DNA of 64,000 nucleotides from Bradyrhizobium sp. Ec3.3 (lineage in GTDB: Bacteria; Pseudomonadota; Alphaproteobacteria; Rhizobiales; Xanthobacteraceae). How positions within the stretch are numbered: position 1 is the first letter of the stretch; each line of letters starts with the position of its first letter. A program made the position numbers and the translations under genes. A model generated the notes under the pieces. That model was not told the DNA's origin. It saw only the letters and a program-made list of their open reading frames with translations, and ran no database searches. This document shows, one piece after another, positions 54,716-62,448 of this stretch. The stretch covers positions 372,001-436,000 of the forward strand of contig NZ_AXAS01000001.1 of assembly GCF_000472925.1 (NCBI RefSeq), given 5' to 3'.

Positions 54716-55462
54716 ATGCCGATCGTCAGAATCCTCCTCATCCTTCTCGCACTCGCCTCGCCGGCGCTCGCGCAGGACGGCGCGCGCGATGTCGCCGCCG
54801 CGAAGGAGGCCGCGCAGGCCTTCCGGGTCTATGTCGATGGGGTGACGAAAAAGGATGAGCGGCCTGACCTGACCCGGCCGGAGGTCGCAGCCCTTCTCGG
54901 CCGCATCTTCGATCTCGACGCCTTCAACGCGCTGCCCCCCGCGCAGGCGAGCGATCTTGACTGGCTGCCCCACTGGATGGACGCCGTAAACGCGACCAGC
55001 AAATTGTTCACCCTCTACGGCTCGAAGCCGGGGCCGCAGCCCGATTTCGCGGCGCTCCAGCGCAACATGACCGAGTATGGCGACCAGTACGCGGCGGCGA
55101 TGAACTTCATGATCCGCGGTCAGGCGCGCATGGCGGTTTCGATGAAGATGTCACGGGCGGGGCTCGCGCCGGAACAGCTCACGCGCGTGCGCGAGCAGGC
55201 GTACGCGGGCATCCGCAAAAACATGGCCGAGTACATCCTCGAGGCCATCTGCTCGGTGATCGAGAGCGGCGGCAAGCCCGCCAACACCCGTCTGGTGGCG
55301 GCCGCTATCCGCGACACGCGCGAGGTCTGGGCAGACTTTTTCCTGCCGCAGGATCGGGCGCGCGTCATCGAACAGCTCGCCGACCTTCCCAAGCTGGTGC
55401 CGGACGAGATGGCGCGAACCGATCTCGCCGTCTTCACGACCGCGCTTCAAGCGGTGAAGTGA
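54716..55462 (+). CDS. Secreted helical protein of unknown function
   Basis: 248 residues from the ATG at 54716. A signal peptide (MPIVRILLILLALASPALAQ) is followed by an all-helical, Ala-rich mature protein (YAAAMNFMIRGQARMAVSMK, VREQAYAGIRKNMAEYILEA). It has no catalytic motif. It may belong to a Rhizobiales-specific family, but I cannot name it. The frame is open a further 23 codons upstream without signal-like features. Confidence 0.6.
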   Translation: MPIVRILLILLALASPALAQDGARDVAAAKEAAQAFRVYVDGVTKKDERPDLTRPEVAALLGRIFDLDAFNALPPAQASDLDWLPHWMDAVNATSKLFTLYGSKPGPQPDFAALQRNMTEYGDQYAAAMNFMIRGQARMAVSMKMSRAGLAPEQLTRVREQAYAGIRKNMAEYILEAICSVIESGGKPANTRLVAAAIRDTREVWADFFLPQDRARVIEQLADLPKLVPDEMARTDLAVFTTALQAVK

Positions 55463-55520
55463 TCCGACGTCTTGCAGACTGCGCCGGCAACGGCGTCGGG
55501 CGCGAACAAGAAACTTGCGC

Positions 55521-57365
55521 TCACGGCGCTGCGCCAAGCGCCTTCAGTTCGGCAATGGCACCATCCCGCTCGTCGAAATCTTGCGGGCAATCGCTCACGA
55601 CCTGACGGAAAAAGCGAGTTGCTTCATCCTTCAACCCCTTCGTCAGCGCAAGCTCCCCACTGTAGAAATGGACCTCGCAGATTTTGTCCTTCTTCTTGGC
55701 GGCGTCCAGATCGTCGATGGCAGCGAGGACAGCAGCAGGCGTCATCTGGTCCATGAACAATCTGATGACCGGCGCCGGCCAGACGGTCATATCGACCTTG
55801 GAGCTGGCTTGCACCAGACGGCTCGGGAGATTGTTCCGCCGACTGGCGATATCGAGCCACAACGCCGAATAGGCATCCTCCGGAGCATTCGCACTTGCCC
55901 GGCTAAAATCGGCCAGCGCCTTTTCGGCCGAGCCGGCAAAGAAATATGAGCGCCCTCGGAGAACGTAGGCCATGTAGGATTTCGGATCGAGCCGGATCGC
56001 CTCATTGTAGTCGGCCATCGCGCGGTCGGCATCGCCCTTGGCGCGATAAGCCATGCCTCGAATCATGAAGGCGTTGGCCTCTTTGGAGTCGAGCCGGATC
56101 GCCTCATTGAAATCCGCGATGGCGCGGTCGCTGTCGCCTTTGGCGCGATACGCTATACCTCGGCCGAGGAAGGCGCCGACGCGTTCGGGATCGAGCCGGA
56201 GCGCTTCGCTGTAATCGGTGATGGCGCGGTCGTTGTCGCCCTTGGCGCGAAACGCCATACCGCGACCGACGAAGGCCTTGACGCGTTTGGGATCGAGACG
56301 GATCGCCTCGCCGTAGTCGGCGACGGCACGGTCGTTGTCGCCCTTGTCGTGATAGGCGCTGCCTCGATTTTGGAAGGCCATGGCGAATGTGGGATCGATA
56401 CGGATCGCCTCACTGTAGTCGGCGATGGCACGATCGTTATCGCCCTTGTCGCTGAAGGCGTTACCTCGATTGAGGAAGGTGCCGACGCGTTTGGGATCGA
56501 GCCGGAGCGCCTCGCTGTAGTCGGTGATGGCGCGGTCGTTGTCGCCCTTGGCGCGAAACGCCATACCGCGACCGACGAAGGCTTTGACGCGTTTGGGATC
56601 GAGACGGATCGCCTCGCCGTAGTCGGCGACGGCACGGTCGTTGTCGCCCTTGTCGTAGTAGGCACTCCCTCGATTTTGGAAGGCAATGGCGAATGTGGGA
56701 TCGAGTCGGATCGCCTCACTGTAGTCGGCGATGGCACGGTCGTTATCGCCCTTGTCGCTGAAGGCCTTACCTCGATTGAGGAAGGCAATGGCGCGTTTGG
56801 GATCGAGACGGATCGCCTCGTTGAAGTCGGCGATGGCGCGGTCGGTGTCACCCTTGTCGTTGAAGGCATTACCTCGATTGACGAAGGCCATGGCGGATTT
56901 GGGATCGAGCCGGATCGCCACATTGTAGTCGGCGATGGCGCGGTCGTTGTCGCCCTTGTCGTGGTAAGCGTTACCTCGATTTTGGAAGGCCATGGCGAAT
57001 TTGGGATCGATGCGGATCGCCGCATCGTAGTCGGCGATGGCGCGGTCGTTGTCGCCCTGCTCGTTATAGGCGGCGCCGCGATTGTTGAGGGCCATGGCCA
57101 ATTTGGGATCGAGACGGATCGCCTCATTCAAGTCGTCCATGGCGCGGTCGAGGTCGCCCTTGGCTTGATAGGCGGCAGCTCGATTGGTGTAGAAAGCCGC
57201 CAGATGGGAGCCTTTCCATTTCCCAGAATCGATGCTCTGCGTGCAGTCTATGATCGCAGCCTCGGGGTCTTGACTGTCACACTCGCCAGTGGCGGCGGCT
57301 GAGTGGCTCAAGAATATCGTGGCGGCAAAAAGCGCGCTCCAATATCTCCAATCCGCGGGGCTCAT
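55521..57365 (-). CDS. Secreted protein with about thirteen tandem TPRs
   Basis: 614 residues. A signal peptide (about 1-25, SAAAT) precedes 34-residue TPRs from about 55 to 500, each close to RGxAYxxKGDNDRAIADYxE AIRLDPK, and a C-terminal non-repeat part of about 110 residues. The repeats form a superhelix for protein binding. Their DNA is very uniform, and three consecutive repeats (306 bases) have been copied recently. It faces the MepA gene across 118 bases, and the copy number may vary between strains. Confidence 0.88.
   Translation of the reverse strand: MSPADWRYWSALFAATIFLSHSAAATGECDSQDPEAAIIDCTQSIDSGKWKGSHLAAFYTNRAAAYQAKGDLDRAMDDLNEAIRLDPKLAMALNNRGAAYNEQGDNDRAIADYDAAIRIDPKFAMAFQNRGNAYHDKGDNDRAIADYNVAIRLDPKSAMAFVNRGNAFNDKGDTDRAIADFNEAIRLDPKRAIAFLNRGKAFSDKGDNDRAIADYSEAIRLDPTFAIAFQNRGSAYYDKGDNDRAVADYGEAIRLDPKRVKAFVGRGMAFRAKGDNDRAITDYSEALRLDPKRVGTFLNRGNAFSDKGDNDRAIADYSEAIRIDPTFAMAFQNRGSAYHDKGDNDRAVADYGEAIRLDPKRVKAFVGRGMAFRAKGDNDRAITDYSEALRLDPERVGAFLGRGIAYRAKGDSDRAIADFNEAIRLDSKEANAFMIRGMAYRAKGDADRAMADYNEAIRLDPKSYMAYVLRGRSYFFAGSAEKALADFSRASANAPEDAYSALWLDIASRRNNLPSRLVQASSKVDMTVWPAPVIRLFMDQMTPAAVLAAIDDLDAAKKKDKICEVHFYSGELALTKGLKDEATRFFRQVVSDCPQDFDERDGAIAELKALGAAP
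56215..56826 (-). repeat. Two tandem 306-base copies inside the TPR gene
   Basis: 56215-56520 and 56521-56826 read nearly base for base the same over three TPR units: both begin TCGGTGATGGCGCGGTCGTT and later contain GACGCGTTTGGGATCGAGAC. Identity extends about 275 bases into the copy and then falls, which points to a recent unequal-exchange or slippage event. Confidence 0.85.
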
Positions 57366-57483
57366 GCAATGTCCTTGGCTGACCTCAGATATCCCCGAGT
57401 TTGTATCAGTTTTTGTTGTTCCGGTTCACATTCAGCTGGCGCGAGTTAACCCCGAGGTCGCATTGGGGTATAAGGGGCGCAGC

Positions 57484-58428
57484 ATGAGTCCCTGCCGCCT
57501 CACCCCCCTCCTGCTTTTGCTTGTCCTCCTGAACGCCGGCAGCGCGCTGGCTCAGGACAAGGGCAGCGTTAACCCAAAACCGCTGCCGCCGCTCGCCAAT
57601 CCCAACGACCCCAAGCTCGGCGCCAAGGAGTTGTTCGCGCGAAAGCTGCTGCCCTCGACGGGGCCGGCGCATGTCATCGGCTCCTACGTCAAGGGCTGCA
57701 TCGGCGGCGCGGCGCAGATGCCGCTCAACGGCGAGAACTGGCAGGTGATGCGGCTGTCGCGCAATCGCAACTGGGGCCACCCGGACATGATCGCACTGAT
57801 CAAGCGCCTCGCGGCCAAGGCACACAAGGATGCCGGCTGGCCGGGCATCCTGGTCGGCGACATCGGCCAGCCGCGCGGCGGGCCCGCGCTGTCGGGCCAT
57901 GCCAGCCATCAGATCGGCCTCGATGCCGACATCTGGCTGACGCCGATGCCGGACCATCGCCTCTCGCGAGAGGAGCGCGAAGAGACGTCCGCCGTGATGA
58001 TGGTGCGTGAGGACCGGCTCGACATCGATCCAAACGTGTTCACCCCTGGCCACGTGCTGGTGCTGCGCGATGCGGCGCAGGAGCCGGCGGTGCAGCGCAT
58101 CTTCGTCAATCCCGCGATCAAGAAGGCGCTCTGCCGCGAGGCCAAGGGCGACCGCTCCTGGCTGTCAAAAATCCGGCCGTGGTGGGGCCACGACTATCAC
58201 TTCCACATCCGCATGCGCTGCCCGCCCGGCGCCGGCGAATGCCAGAGCCAGCCGTCACAATCCGAGGACGAAGGCTGCAAGCCGTCCGATCTCGCCTACT
58301 GGTTCAGCGATAGCGTGCTGCATCCGAAGCCGCCGCCGACCCCGCCCAAGCCGAAGCCGCCGATGACGCTGGCACAAATGCCCGCCGCCTGCAAAGCCGT
58401 GCTGCGCGCACCGGACGCGAAGCCGTAA
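57484..58428 (+). CDS. mepA: Penicillin-insensitive murein endopeptidase
   Basis: 314 residues from the ATG at 57484; an upstream in-frame extension to 57289 is non-family. A signal peptide (LLLLLVLLNAGSALAQ) is followed by the M74 peptidase domain: zinc ligands in GHASHQIGLDADIWL and in WWGHDYHFHIRMRC, plus the Cys-rich C-terminal part. The last 50 residues are Pro/Lys-rich (PKPPPTPPKPKPP). It cuts D-Ala-meso-DAP crosslinks in peptidoglycan and would work with the M15 peptidase at 38 kb. Confidence 0.95.
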   Translation: MSPCRLTPLLLLLVLLNAGSALAQDKGSVNPKPLPPLANPNDPKLGAKELFARKLLPSTGPAHVIGSYVKGCIGGAAQMPLNGENWQVMRLSRNRNWGHPDMIALIKRLAAKAHKDAGWPGILVGDIGQPRGGPALSGHASHQIGLDADIWLTPMPDHRLSREEREETSAVMMVREDRLDIDPNVFTPGHVLVLRDAAQEPAVQRIFVNPAIKKALCREAKGDRSWLSKIRPWWGHDYHFHIRMRCPPGAGECQSQPSQSEDEGCKPSDLAYWFSDSVLHPKPPPTPPKPKPPMTLAQMPAACKAVLRAPDAKP

Positions 58429-58463
58429 CAAGTTCGTCAGCCGGCTGGTCGATCGCCTCCCGA

Positions 58464-58507
58464 ATGCGTTAGAATACGTCGCTGCCTGCCGTAAGCGGGC
58501 GGCTATG
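58464..58507 (+). promoter_or_regulatory. Motif shared with the modA leader, upstream of mop
   Basis: ATGCGTTAGA, 15 bases, CCGTAAGC, 6 bases, CTATG. The same three blocks occur in the same order at 59371-59418. It ends 84 bases before the mop start, so it is a candidate molybdate-responsive operator or leader element. Confidence 0.45.
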
Positions 58508-58590
58508 CCGGGATACGCATCCCGCCTCACCTACCACCCCATTCGTGCGCGCGGCGACGGCGCCGCGCCGAGAGCAATTGTGAGAACCCC

Positions 58591-58800
58591 ATGCGCATCA
58601 GTGCACGCAATCAGATCAAAGGTACCGTCGTCGAGGTCACCAAAGGCGCGACGACGTCCCATGTCCGCGTCGATATCGGCAACGGCACGATGGTGACGTC
58701 CTCGATCACCAACGAAGCAGTCGACGATCTCGGCATCAAGGCAAAGGGGCAGGTCACGGTCGTGATCAAGGCGTCCGACGTCATGATCGCGGTGGATTGA
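58591..58800 (+). CDS. mop: Molybdenum-pterin-binding protein Mop (molbindin)
   Basis: 69 residues: one TOBE/Mop domain, with RISARNQIKGTVVEVTKGAT at the start and the VTSSITNEAVDDLGIKAKGQ VTVVIKASDVMIA end characteristic of molbindins, which form hexamers that bind molybdate. It probably buffers intracellular molybdate or takes over the role of the domain missing from ModC. It is followed after one base by a secreted-protein gene and 0.75 kb upstream of modABC. Confidence 0.93.
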   Translation: MRISARNQIKGTVVEVTKGATTSHVRVDIGNGTMVTSSITNEAVDDLGIKAKGQVTVVIKASDVMIAVD

Positions 58801-58801
58801 G

Positions 58802-59308
58802 ATGCACAGACCTCTGGTTGTTGCCTTGCTGCTGCTTGGTGCCACCCCCGTTTTCGCGGCGGAAGAGCCGAGCGGCTGCGATAAGTTCAAATGGCCGATC
58901 GAGCGGGAGCGCGCTGCGCTCAACGCGCCTGATCACACCAAGCTCGCATCGGGGAGCGAGCAGGCGGCCGTGCCGGCATCCGCCGTCACGCTGGCGCTGG
59001 TGACGCCTGGCGAAGCCAGGTTGCCCTCCCCGCCTGAGCGTGCGCCGAAGGACGGCACCTTTGCCGGCTTTGCGAGCTTCAAGACGGCGCCCAAGGCGGG
59101 GCTCTACACGATCAGCCTGTCGGCCGGCGCCTGGGTCGACGTGGTCCAGGACGGCCATTTCCTCAAGCCCGTGGGCTTCAGCGGCGCGACCGATTGCAAC
59201 GGCATCCGCAAGACCATGAAATATGAGCTTTCGGCCAAGCCTTTCCTGCTCCAGGTCAGCGGCGCCAAGGAGAATTCGGTGTCGATCGCGATCCTGCCCG
59301 CGGAGTAG
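58802..59308 (+). CDS. Secreted protein of unknown function in the mop-mod region
   Basis: 168 residues. A signal peptide (MHRPLVVALLLLGATPVFAA) is followed by a beta-rich domain with two Cys (SGCDKFKW, ATDCNGIRK). The gene starts one base after mop (TGAGATG), so they are surely co-transcribed. This makes a periplasmic role in molybdate uptake or homeostasis possible, but no motif supports it. Confidence 0.65.
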   Translation: MHRPLVVALLLLGATPVFAAEEPSGCDKFKWPIERERAALNAPDHTKLASGSEQAAVPASAVTLALVTPGEARLPSPPERAPKDGTFAGFASFKTAPKAGLYTISLSAGAWVDVVQDGHFLKPVGFSGATDCNGIRKTMKYELSAKPFLLQVSGAKENSVSIAILPAE

Positions 59309-59370
59309 GCCTGATACATTGTGTCTGCCGCTGCGCACTTTGCGCTGACGCGGCCCTTCGGGTCCGGATC

Positions 59371-59418
59371 ATGCGTTAGACAAACGGCCGCCTTTACCGT
59401 AAGCCCCAGCCTGCTATG
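59371..59418 (+). promoter_or_regulatory. Motif shared with the mop leader, upstream of modA
   Basis: ATGCGTTAGA, 16 bases, CCGTAAGC, 9 bases, CTATG, as before mop. A further CCGTAAGC is at 59443-59450. It ends 138 bases before the modA start. Confidence 0.45.
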
Positions 59419-59556
59419 TTTGCAGTGCGATATCCCTGCCGGCCGTAAGCCGTTGCGGGGCTTAGCGGAGCAGCGCTTCCGCCGTCGCACCCCAATCCAC
59501 CTCACGCCAGATCTGCGCGTGCTTTTTTGCGCGCGACCTCGCACGGAGCGCTATCC

Positions 59557-60342
59557 ATGTTTCGTTTTGCCGGACTTTTCACCGCTTTCGTGGTCTTCCT
59601 TGGTGCGGCCCTCTCGCCTGCGGCCGCCGAGGACAAGACCATCACCGTCTTCGCCGCCGCCTCGATGAAGAACGCGCTCGACGAGATCGACGCGGCCTAC
59701 ACCGCCAAGACCGGCGTCAAGTTCACGGTCAGCTATGCCGCGAGCTCGGTATTGGCCAAGCAGATCGAGCAGGGCGCGCCGGCTGACGTGTTCGTCTCCG
59801 CCGACACCGACTGGATGGACTATGCGATCGGCAAAAAAACCATCAACGAGCCGACCCGCGTCAATTTGCTCGGCAACAGCATCGTGCTGATCGCTCCGAA
59901 GGATTCCAAGATTGACAACGTCACGATCGCCCAGGGTTTTGACCTCGCCAAGCTCGCCGGCGACGGCAAGATCGCGACCGGCGATGTGAAGTCGGTGCCG
60001 GTCGGAAAATACGCCAAGGCCGCGCTGGAGAAGTTAGGGGCATGGCAAGCCGCCGAGCCTAAATTCGCCATGGCAGAGAGCGTGCGCGCCGCGTTGACGC
60101 TTGTTGCGCGTGGTGAGGCCGCGCTCGGCATCGTCTATTCGACCGACGCCAAGGTCGAGCCCGGCGTCAAGATCGTCGGCACCTTCCCGGCCGATTCGCA
60201 TCCCGCGATCATCTATCCGGTCGCCGCGACCACGACCGCGAAGGGCGAGACCTCTGACTATCTCGCCTTCCTGCGCTCGACGACGGCCAAGACCATCCTC
60301 GAGAAGTACGGGTTCAAGTTCCTGATCAGTCCCACGACGTGA
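59557..60342 (+). CDS. modA: Molybdate ABC transporter, periplasmic binding protein
   Basis: 261 residues from the ATG at 59557. A signal peptide ends AAAED, and the mature start KTITVFAAASMKNALDEI matches the ModA consensus, with the oxyanion-contact Ser and later VFVSADTDWMDYA, NSIVLIAP and YPVAAT segments. It captures molybdate or tungstate for nitrogenase (if present), nitrate reductase and other molybdoenzymes. It is followed after 13 bases by modB. Confidence 0.95.
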   Translation: MFRFAGLFTAFVVFLGAALSPAAAEDKTITVFAAASMKNALDEIDAAYTAKTGVKFTVSYAASSVLAKQIEQGAPADVFVSADTDWMDYAIGKKTINEPTRVNLLGNSIVLIAPKDSKIDNVTIAQGFDLAKLAGDGKIATGDVKSVPVGKYAKAALEKLGAWQAAEPKFAMAESVRAALTLVARGEAALGIVYSTDAKVEPGVKIVGTFPADSHPAIIYPVAATTTAKGETSDYLAFLRSTTAKTILEKYGFKFLISPTT

Positions 60343-60355
60343 TGCTTGCGACTTG

Positions 60356-61051
60356 ATGTCCGCGATTACATCGGCCGAATGGACCGCGATCCTGCTTTCC
60401 CTGCGGGTCGCGGTCATCGCGACGCTGGTGGCGACGCCGTTCGGCATCGCGCTGGCGTGGCTGCTGGCGCGGCGTGACTTCTGGGGCAAGTCGCTGCTCG
60501 ACGCGTTGGTGCATCTGCCCCTGGTGCTGCCGCCGGTCGTCACGGGCTATCTGCTCCTGCTGACGTTCGGCCGGCGCGGCCTCGTCGGCGGCTTGCTTGC
60601 GGATTATCTCGGCATCGTCTTCGCGTTTCGCTGGACCGGCGCCGCGCTCGCTTGCGGTATCATGTCGTTTCCGCTCCTGGTGCGACCGATCCGGCTCTCG
60701 ATCGAGGCGATCGACCGCAGGCTCGAGCAGGCCGCGGAGACGCTGGGTGCGGCACCATGGAAGGTGTTTTTGACGGTCACGCTGCCTCTTGCTTTGCCTG
60801 GTGTGCTCGCCGGCATGGTGCTCGGCTTTGCCAAGGCCATCGGCGAATTCGGCGCGACCATCACCTTCGTCTCCAACATCCCCGGCGAGACCCAGACGAT
60901 CTCCAGCGCCATCTATTCGCTGATCCAGACACCGGACGGCGACGCCGCGGCGGGACGGCTCGTGATCATCTCGATCGTGCTCGCGCTCGGCGCGCTGATT
61001 GCGGCCGAATGGTTCGCGCGACGCGCGACCGCGCGGCTGCACGGGAATTGA
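60356..61051 (+). CDS. modB: Molybdate ABC transporter, permease
   Basis: 231 residues from the ATG at 60356 (a TTG one codon upstream is also open). Five to six membrane helices carry the EAA-type cytoplasmic loop EQAAETLGAAPWKVFLTVTLPLA LPG that docks on ModC. The start codon of modC lies 2 bases after the modB stop, so this is a single operon. Confidence 0.95.
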   Translation: MSAITSAEWTAILLSLRVAVIATLVATPFGIALAWLLARRDFWGKSLLDALVHLPLVLPPVVTGYLLLLTFGRRGLVGGLLADYLGIVFAFRWTGAALACGIMSFPLLVRPIRLSIEAIDRRLEQAAETLGAAPWKVFLTVTLPLALPGVLAGMVLGFAKAIGEFGATITFVSNIPGETQTISSAIYSLIQTPDGDAAAGRLVIISIVLALGALIAAEWFARRATARLHGN

Positions 61052-61053
61052 CC

Positions 61054-61716
61054 ATGCTGCGCGTCGACGTCGAAAAACAGCTCGGTGAATTCTCGCTTCA
61101 GGCATCCTTCGCCAGCGAAGGCCGCGTCACCGGCCTGTTCGGCGCGTCCGGCGCCGGCAAGACCTCGCTGGTCAACATGATCGCAGGCCTGCTGCGGCCT
61201 GACCGCGGCAGCATCGTCATCGACGGTGACGTCGTCGACGACACTGCGGCCGGCATCCACGTGCCGGCCTACCGCCGGCGCATCGGTTACGTGTTTCAGG
61301 ATGCGCGGTTGTTTCCGCATCTGAACGTCGCGCAGAACCTCGACTATGGCCGGCGCATGAACCGCCTCGCGCATGATCCGGCGCAGGAGAAACGCATCGT
61401 CGATCTGCTCGACATCGGCGCCCTGCTCGACCGCCGGCCCGGAAAGCTCTCCGGCGGCGAGCGCCAGCGCGTCGCGCTCGGACGCGCGCTGTTGTCCAGG
61501 CCGCGGCTGCTGCTGCTGGATGAGCCGCTCGGAGCGCTCGACGAGGGCCGCAAGCTCGAGATCCTGCCCTATCTGGTGCGGCTGCGCGACGAGGCCAACG
61601 TGCCCATGGTCTATGTCAGCCACGACGCCGCCGAACTTCGCCAACTCGCCACCCAGATCGTGATGCTGCGCCAGGGCCGCGTGACATCGTCCGGCGGGGT
61701 GAAGGTGCTGACGTGA
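61054..61716 (+). CDS. modC: Molybdate ABC transporter ATPase lacking the Mop domain
   Basis: 220 residues, about 130 shorter than typical ModC. The nucleotide-binding domain is complete: Walker A GASGAGKTS, signature LSGGERQRVALGRALL, Walker B LLLLDEPLGALD and switch His in YVSHDAAEL. The protein ends right after the core (RQGRVTSSGGVKVLT) at a normal TGA, and a palindromic repeat follows 44 bases later. The C-terminal TOBE/Mop regulatory domain is therefore absent, while a separate Mop protein is encoded 2.5 kb upstream. Transport should work, but feedback inhibition by molybdate must come from elsewhere. Confidence 0.93.
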   Translation: MLRVDVEKQLGEFSLQASFASEGRVTGLFGASGAGKTSLVNMIAGLLRPDRGSIVIDGDVVDDTAAGIHVPAYRRRIGYVFQDARLFPHLNVAQNLDYGRRMNRLAHDPAQEKRIVDLLDIGALLDRRPGKLSGGERQRVALGRALLSRPRLLLLDEPLGALDEGRKLEILPYLVRLRDEANVPMVYVSHDAAELRQLATQIVMLRQGRVTSSGGVKVLT

Positions 61717-61759
61717 GAAGGCGATCTTGCTTGAGGCACCTCACCTGCCTCAACTTCCG

Positions 61760-61865
61760 CTGTCATTCCCCGCGAAAGCGGGGAATCCAGTACGCCGCGG
61801 CCTCTCAATAAAATAACTGGCGCCTCTGGAATACTGGATTGCCCGCTTTCGCGGGCAATGACAGC
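61760..61865. repeat. Composite palindromic element (inverted copy, GCGAAAGC arms)
   Basis: Left arm TGTCATTCCCCGCGAAAGCG, right arm GCCCGCTTTCGCGGGC; the spacer ends CCAGTACGCCGCGG and CTGGAATACTGGA are those of 5228 and 13835, in opposite orientation. The arms have a different loop (GCGAAAGC) but stay self-complementary. It follows modC and could terminate the mod operon. Confidence 0.8.
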
Positions 61866-61880
61866 GAGATTGCGTAACGC

Positions 61881-62141
61881 TTACCACCCCCGTTCAACAT
61901 TGCGCACGTCGCCGGTGTTGGCATCGACATAGACCTCCATCCAGCGGCCCGCGCGGTCACGGCCCTGGATTTGCCATTCGTCGCCGAGGAACTGGGTGTT
62001 CGAGACGGTCCTGATGCCGATGTTGGTAGCGATGCCGAGCGCGGCCTCCATCGAGACCTGGTCACCGGAATCGAAGGCCAAGGCAGGCGCCGACGCGCCG
62101 AGCGCAAGGACCGTGACGATCGGGATGATGAACTTTCGCAT
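61881..62141 (-). CDS. Small secreted PepSY-domain protein
   Basis: 86 residues from the ATG at 62141; the frame is open 41 codons upstream without family sequence. A signal peptide (FIIPIVTVLALGASAPALAF) is followed by one PepSY-like domain (MEAALGIATNIGIRTVSNTQ, VYVDANTGDVRNVERGW). PepSY domains inhibit or fold partner proteases. The target is not in the window, although several secreted proteases are. Confidence 0.75.
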   Translation of the reverse strand: MRKFIIPIVTVLALGASAPALAFDSGDQVSMEAALGIATNIGIRTVSNTQFLGDEWQIQGRDRAGRWMEVYVDANTGDVRNVERGW

Positions 62142-62280
62142 GGAACCACTCCTGTTGAGTTGCCACGCGGCTAACAAGGGGCACAGGCGAGCGTTCCGTG
62201 TTCCGATCACGATGCGGTGCGCGAATGTTCGGCAAGTCGCGGCGGATTGGTGGCGGTTCCGCACGCTGTCACGCTCCGTC

Positions 62281-62402
62281 GTCGTCCTGGCGAAAGCCAG
62301 GACCCATTACCCAAGGGAGAAGTCGCAGCGGGAGATGGTAACTCCGAGTCCTCGTAAAACTGCCGACAGTGGTTATGGGTCCTGGCTTTCGCCAGGACGA
62401 CA
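62281..62402. repeat. Composite palindromic element with the GIY-YIG flank arms
   Basis: The left arm GTCGTCCTGGCGAAAGCCAG plus GACCCA and the right arm GGGTCCTGGCTTTCGCCAGG plus ACGAC are the same inverted pair that brackets the GIY-YIG gene at 21.4-21.8 kb, here only about 70 bases apart and with no gene inside. Confidence 0.85.
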
Positions 62403-62448
62403 CCGGAGAAGCACGTCGGCATCACGCGCCGTCGCGCGCAGGTAGGCA

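Noticed and set aside
55521..57365. Regular DNA repeats suggestive of CRISPR or satellite
   Set aside because: The spacing is 102 bases and every unit translates to a TPR; there are no unique spacers.
60652..61053. Upstream in-frame extension of modC
   Set aside because: It overlaps modB in another frame and has no ATPase sequence; the ATG at 61054 gives a normal ModC start.
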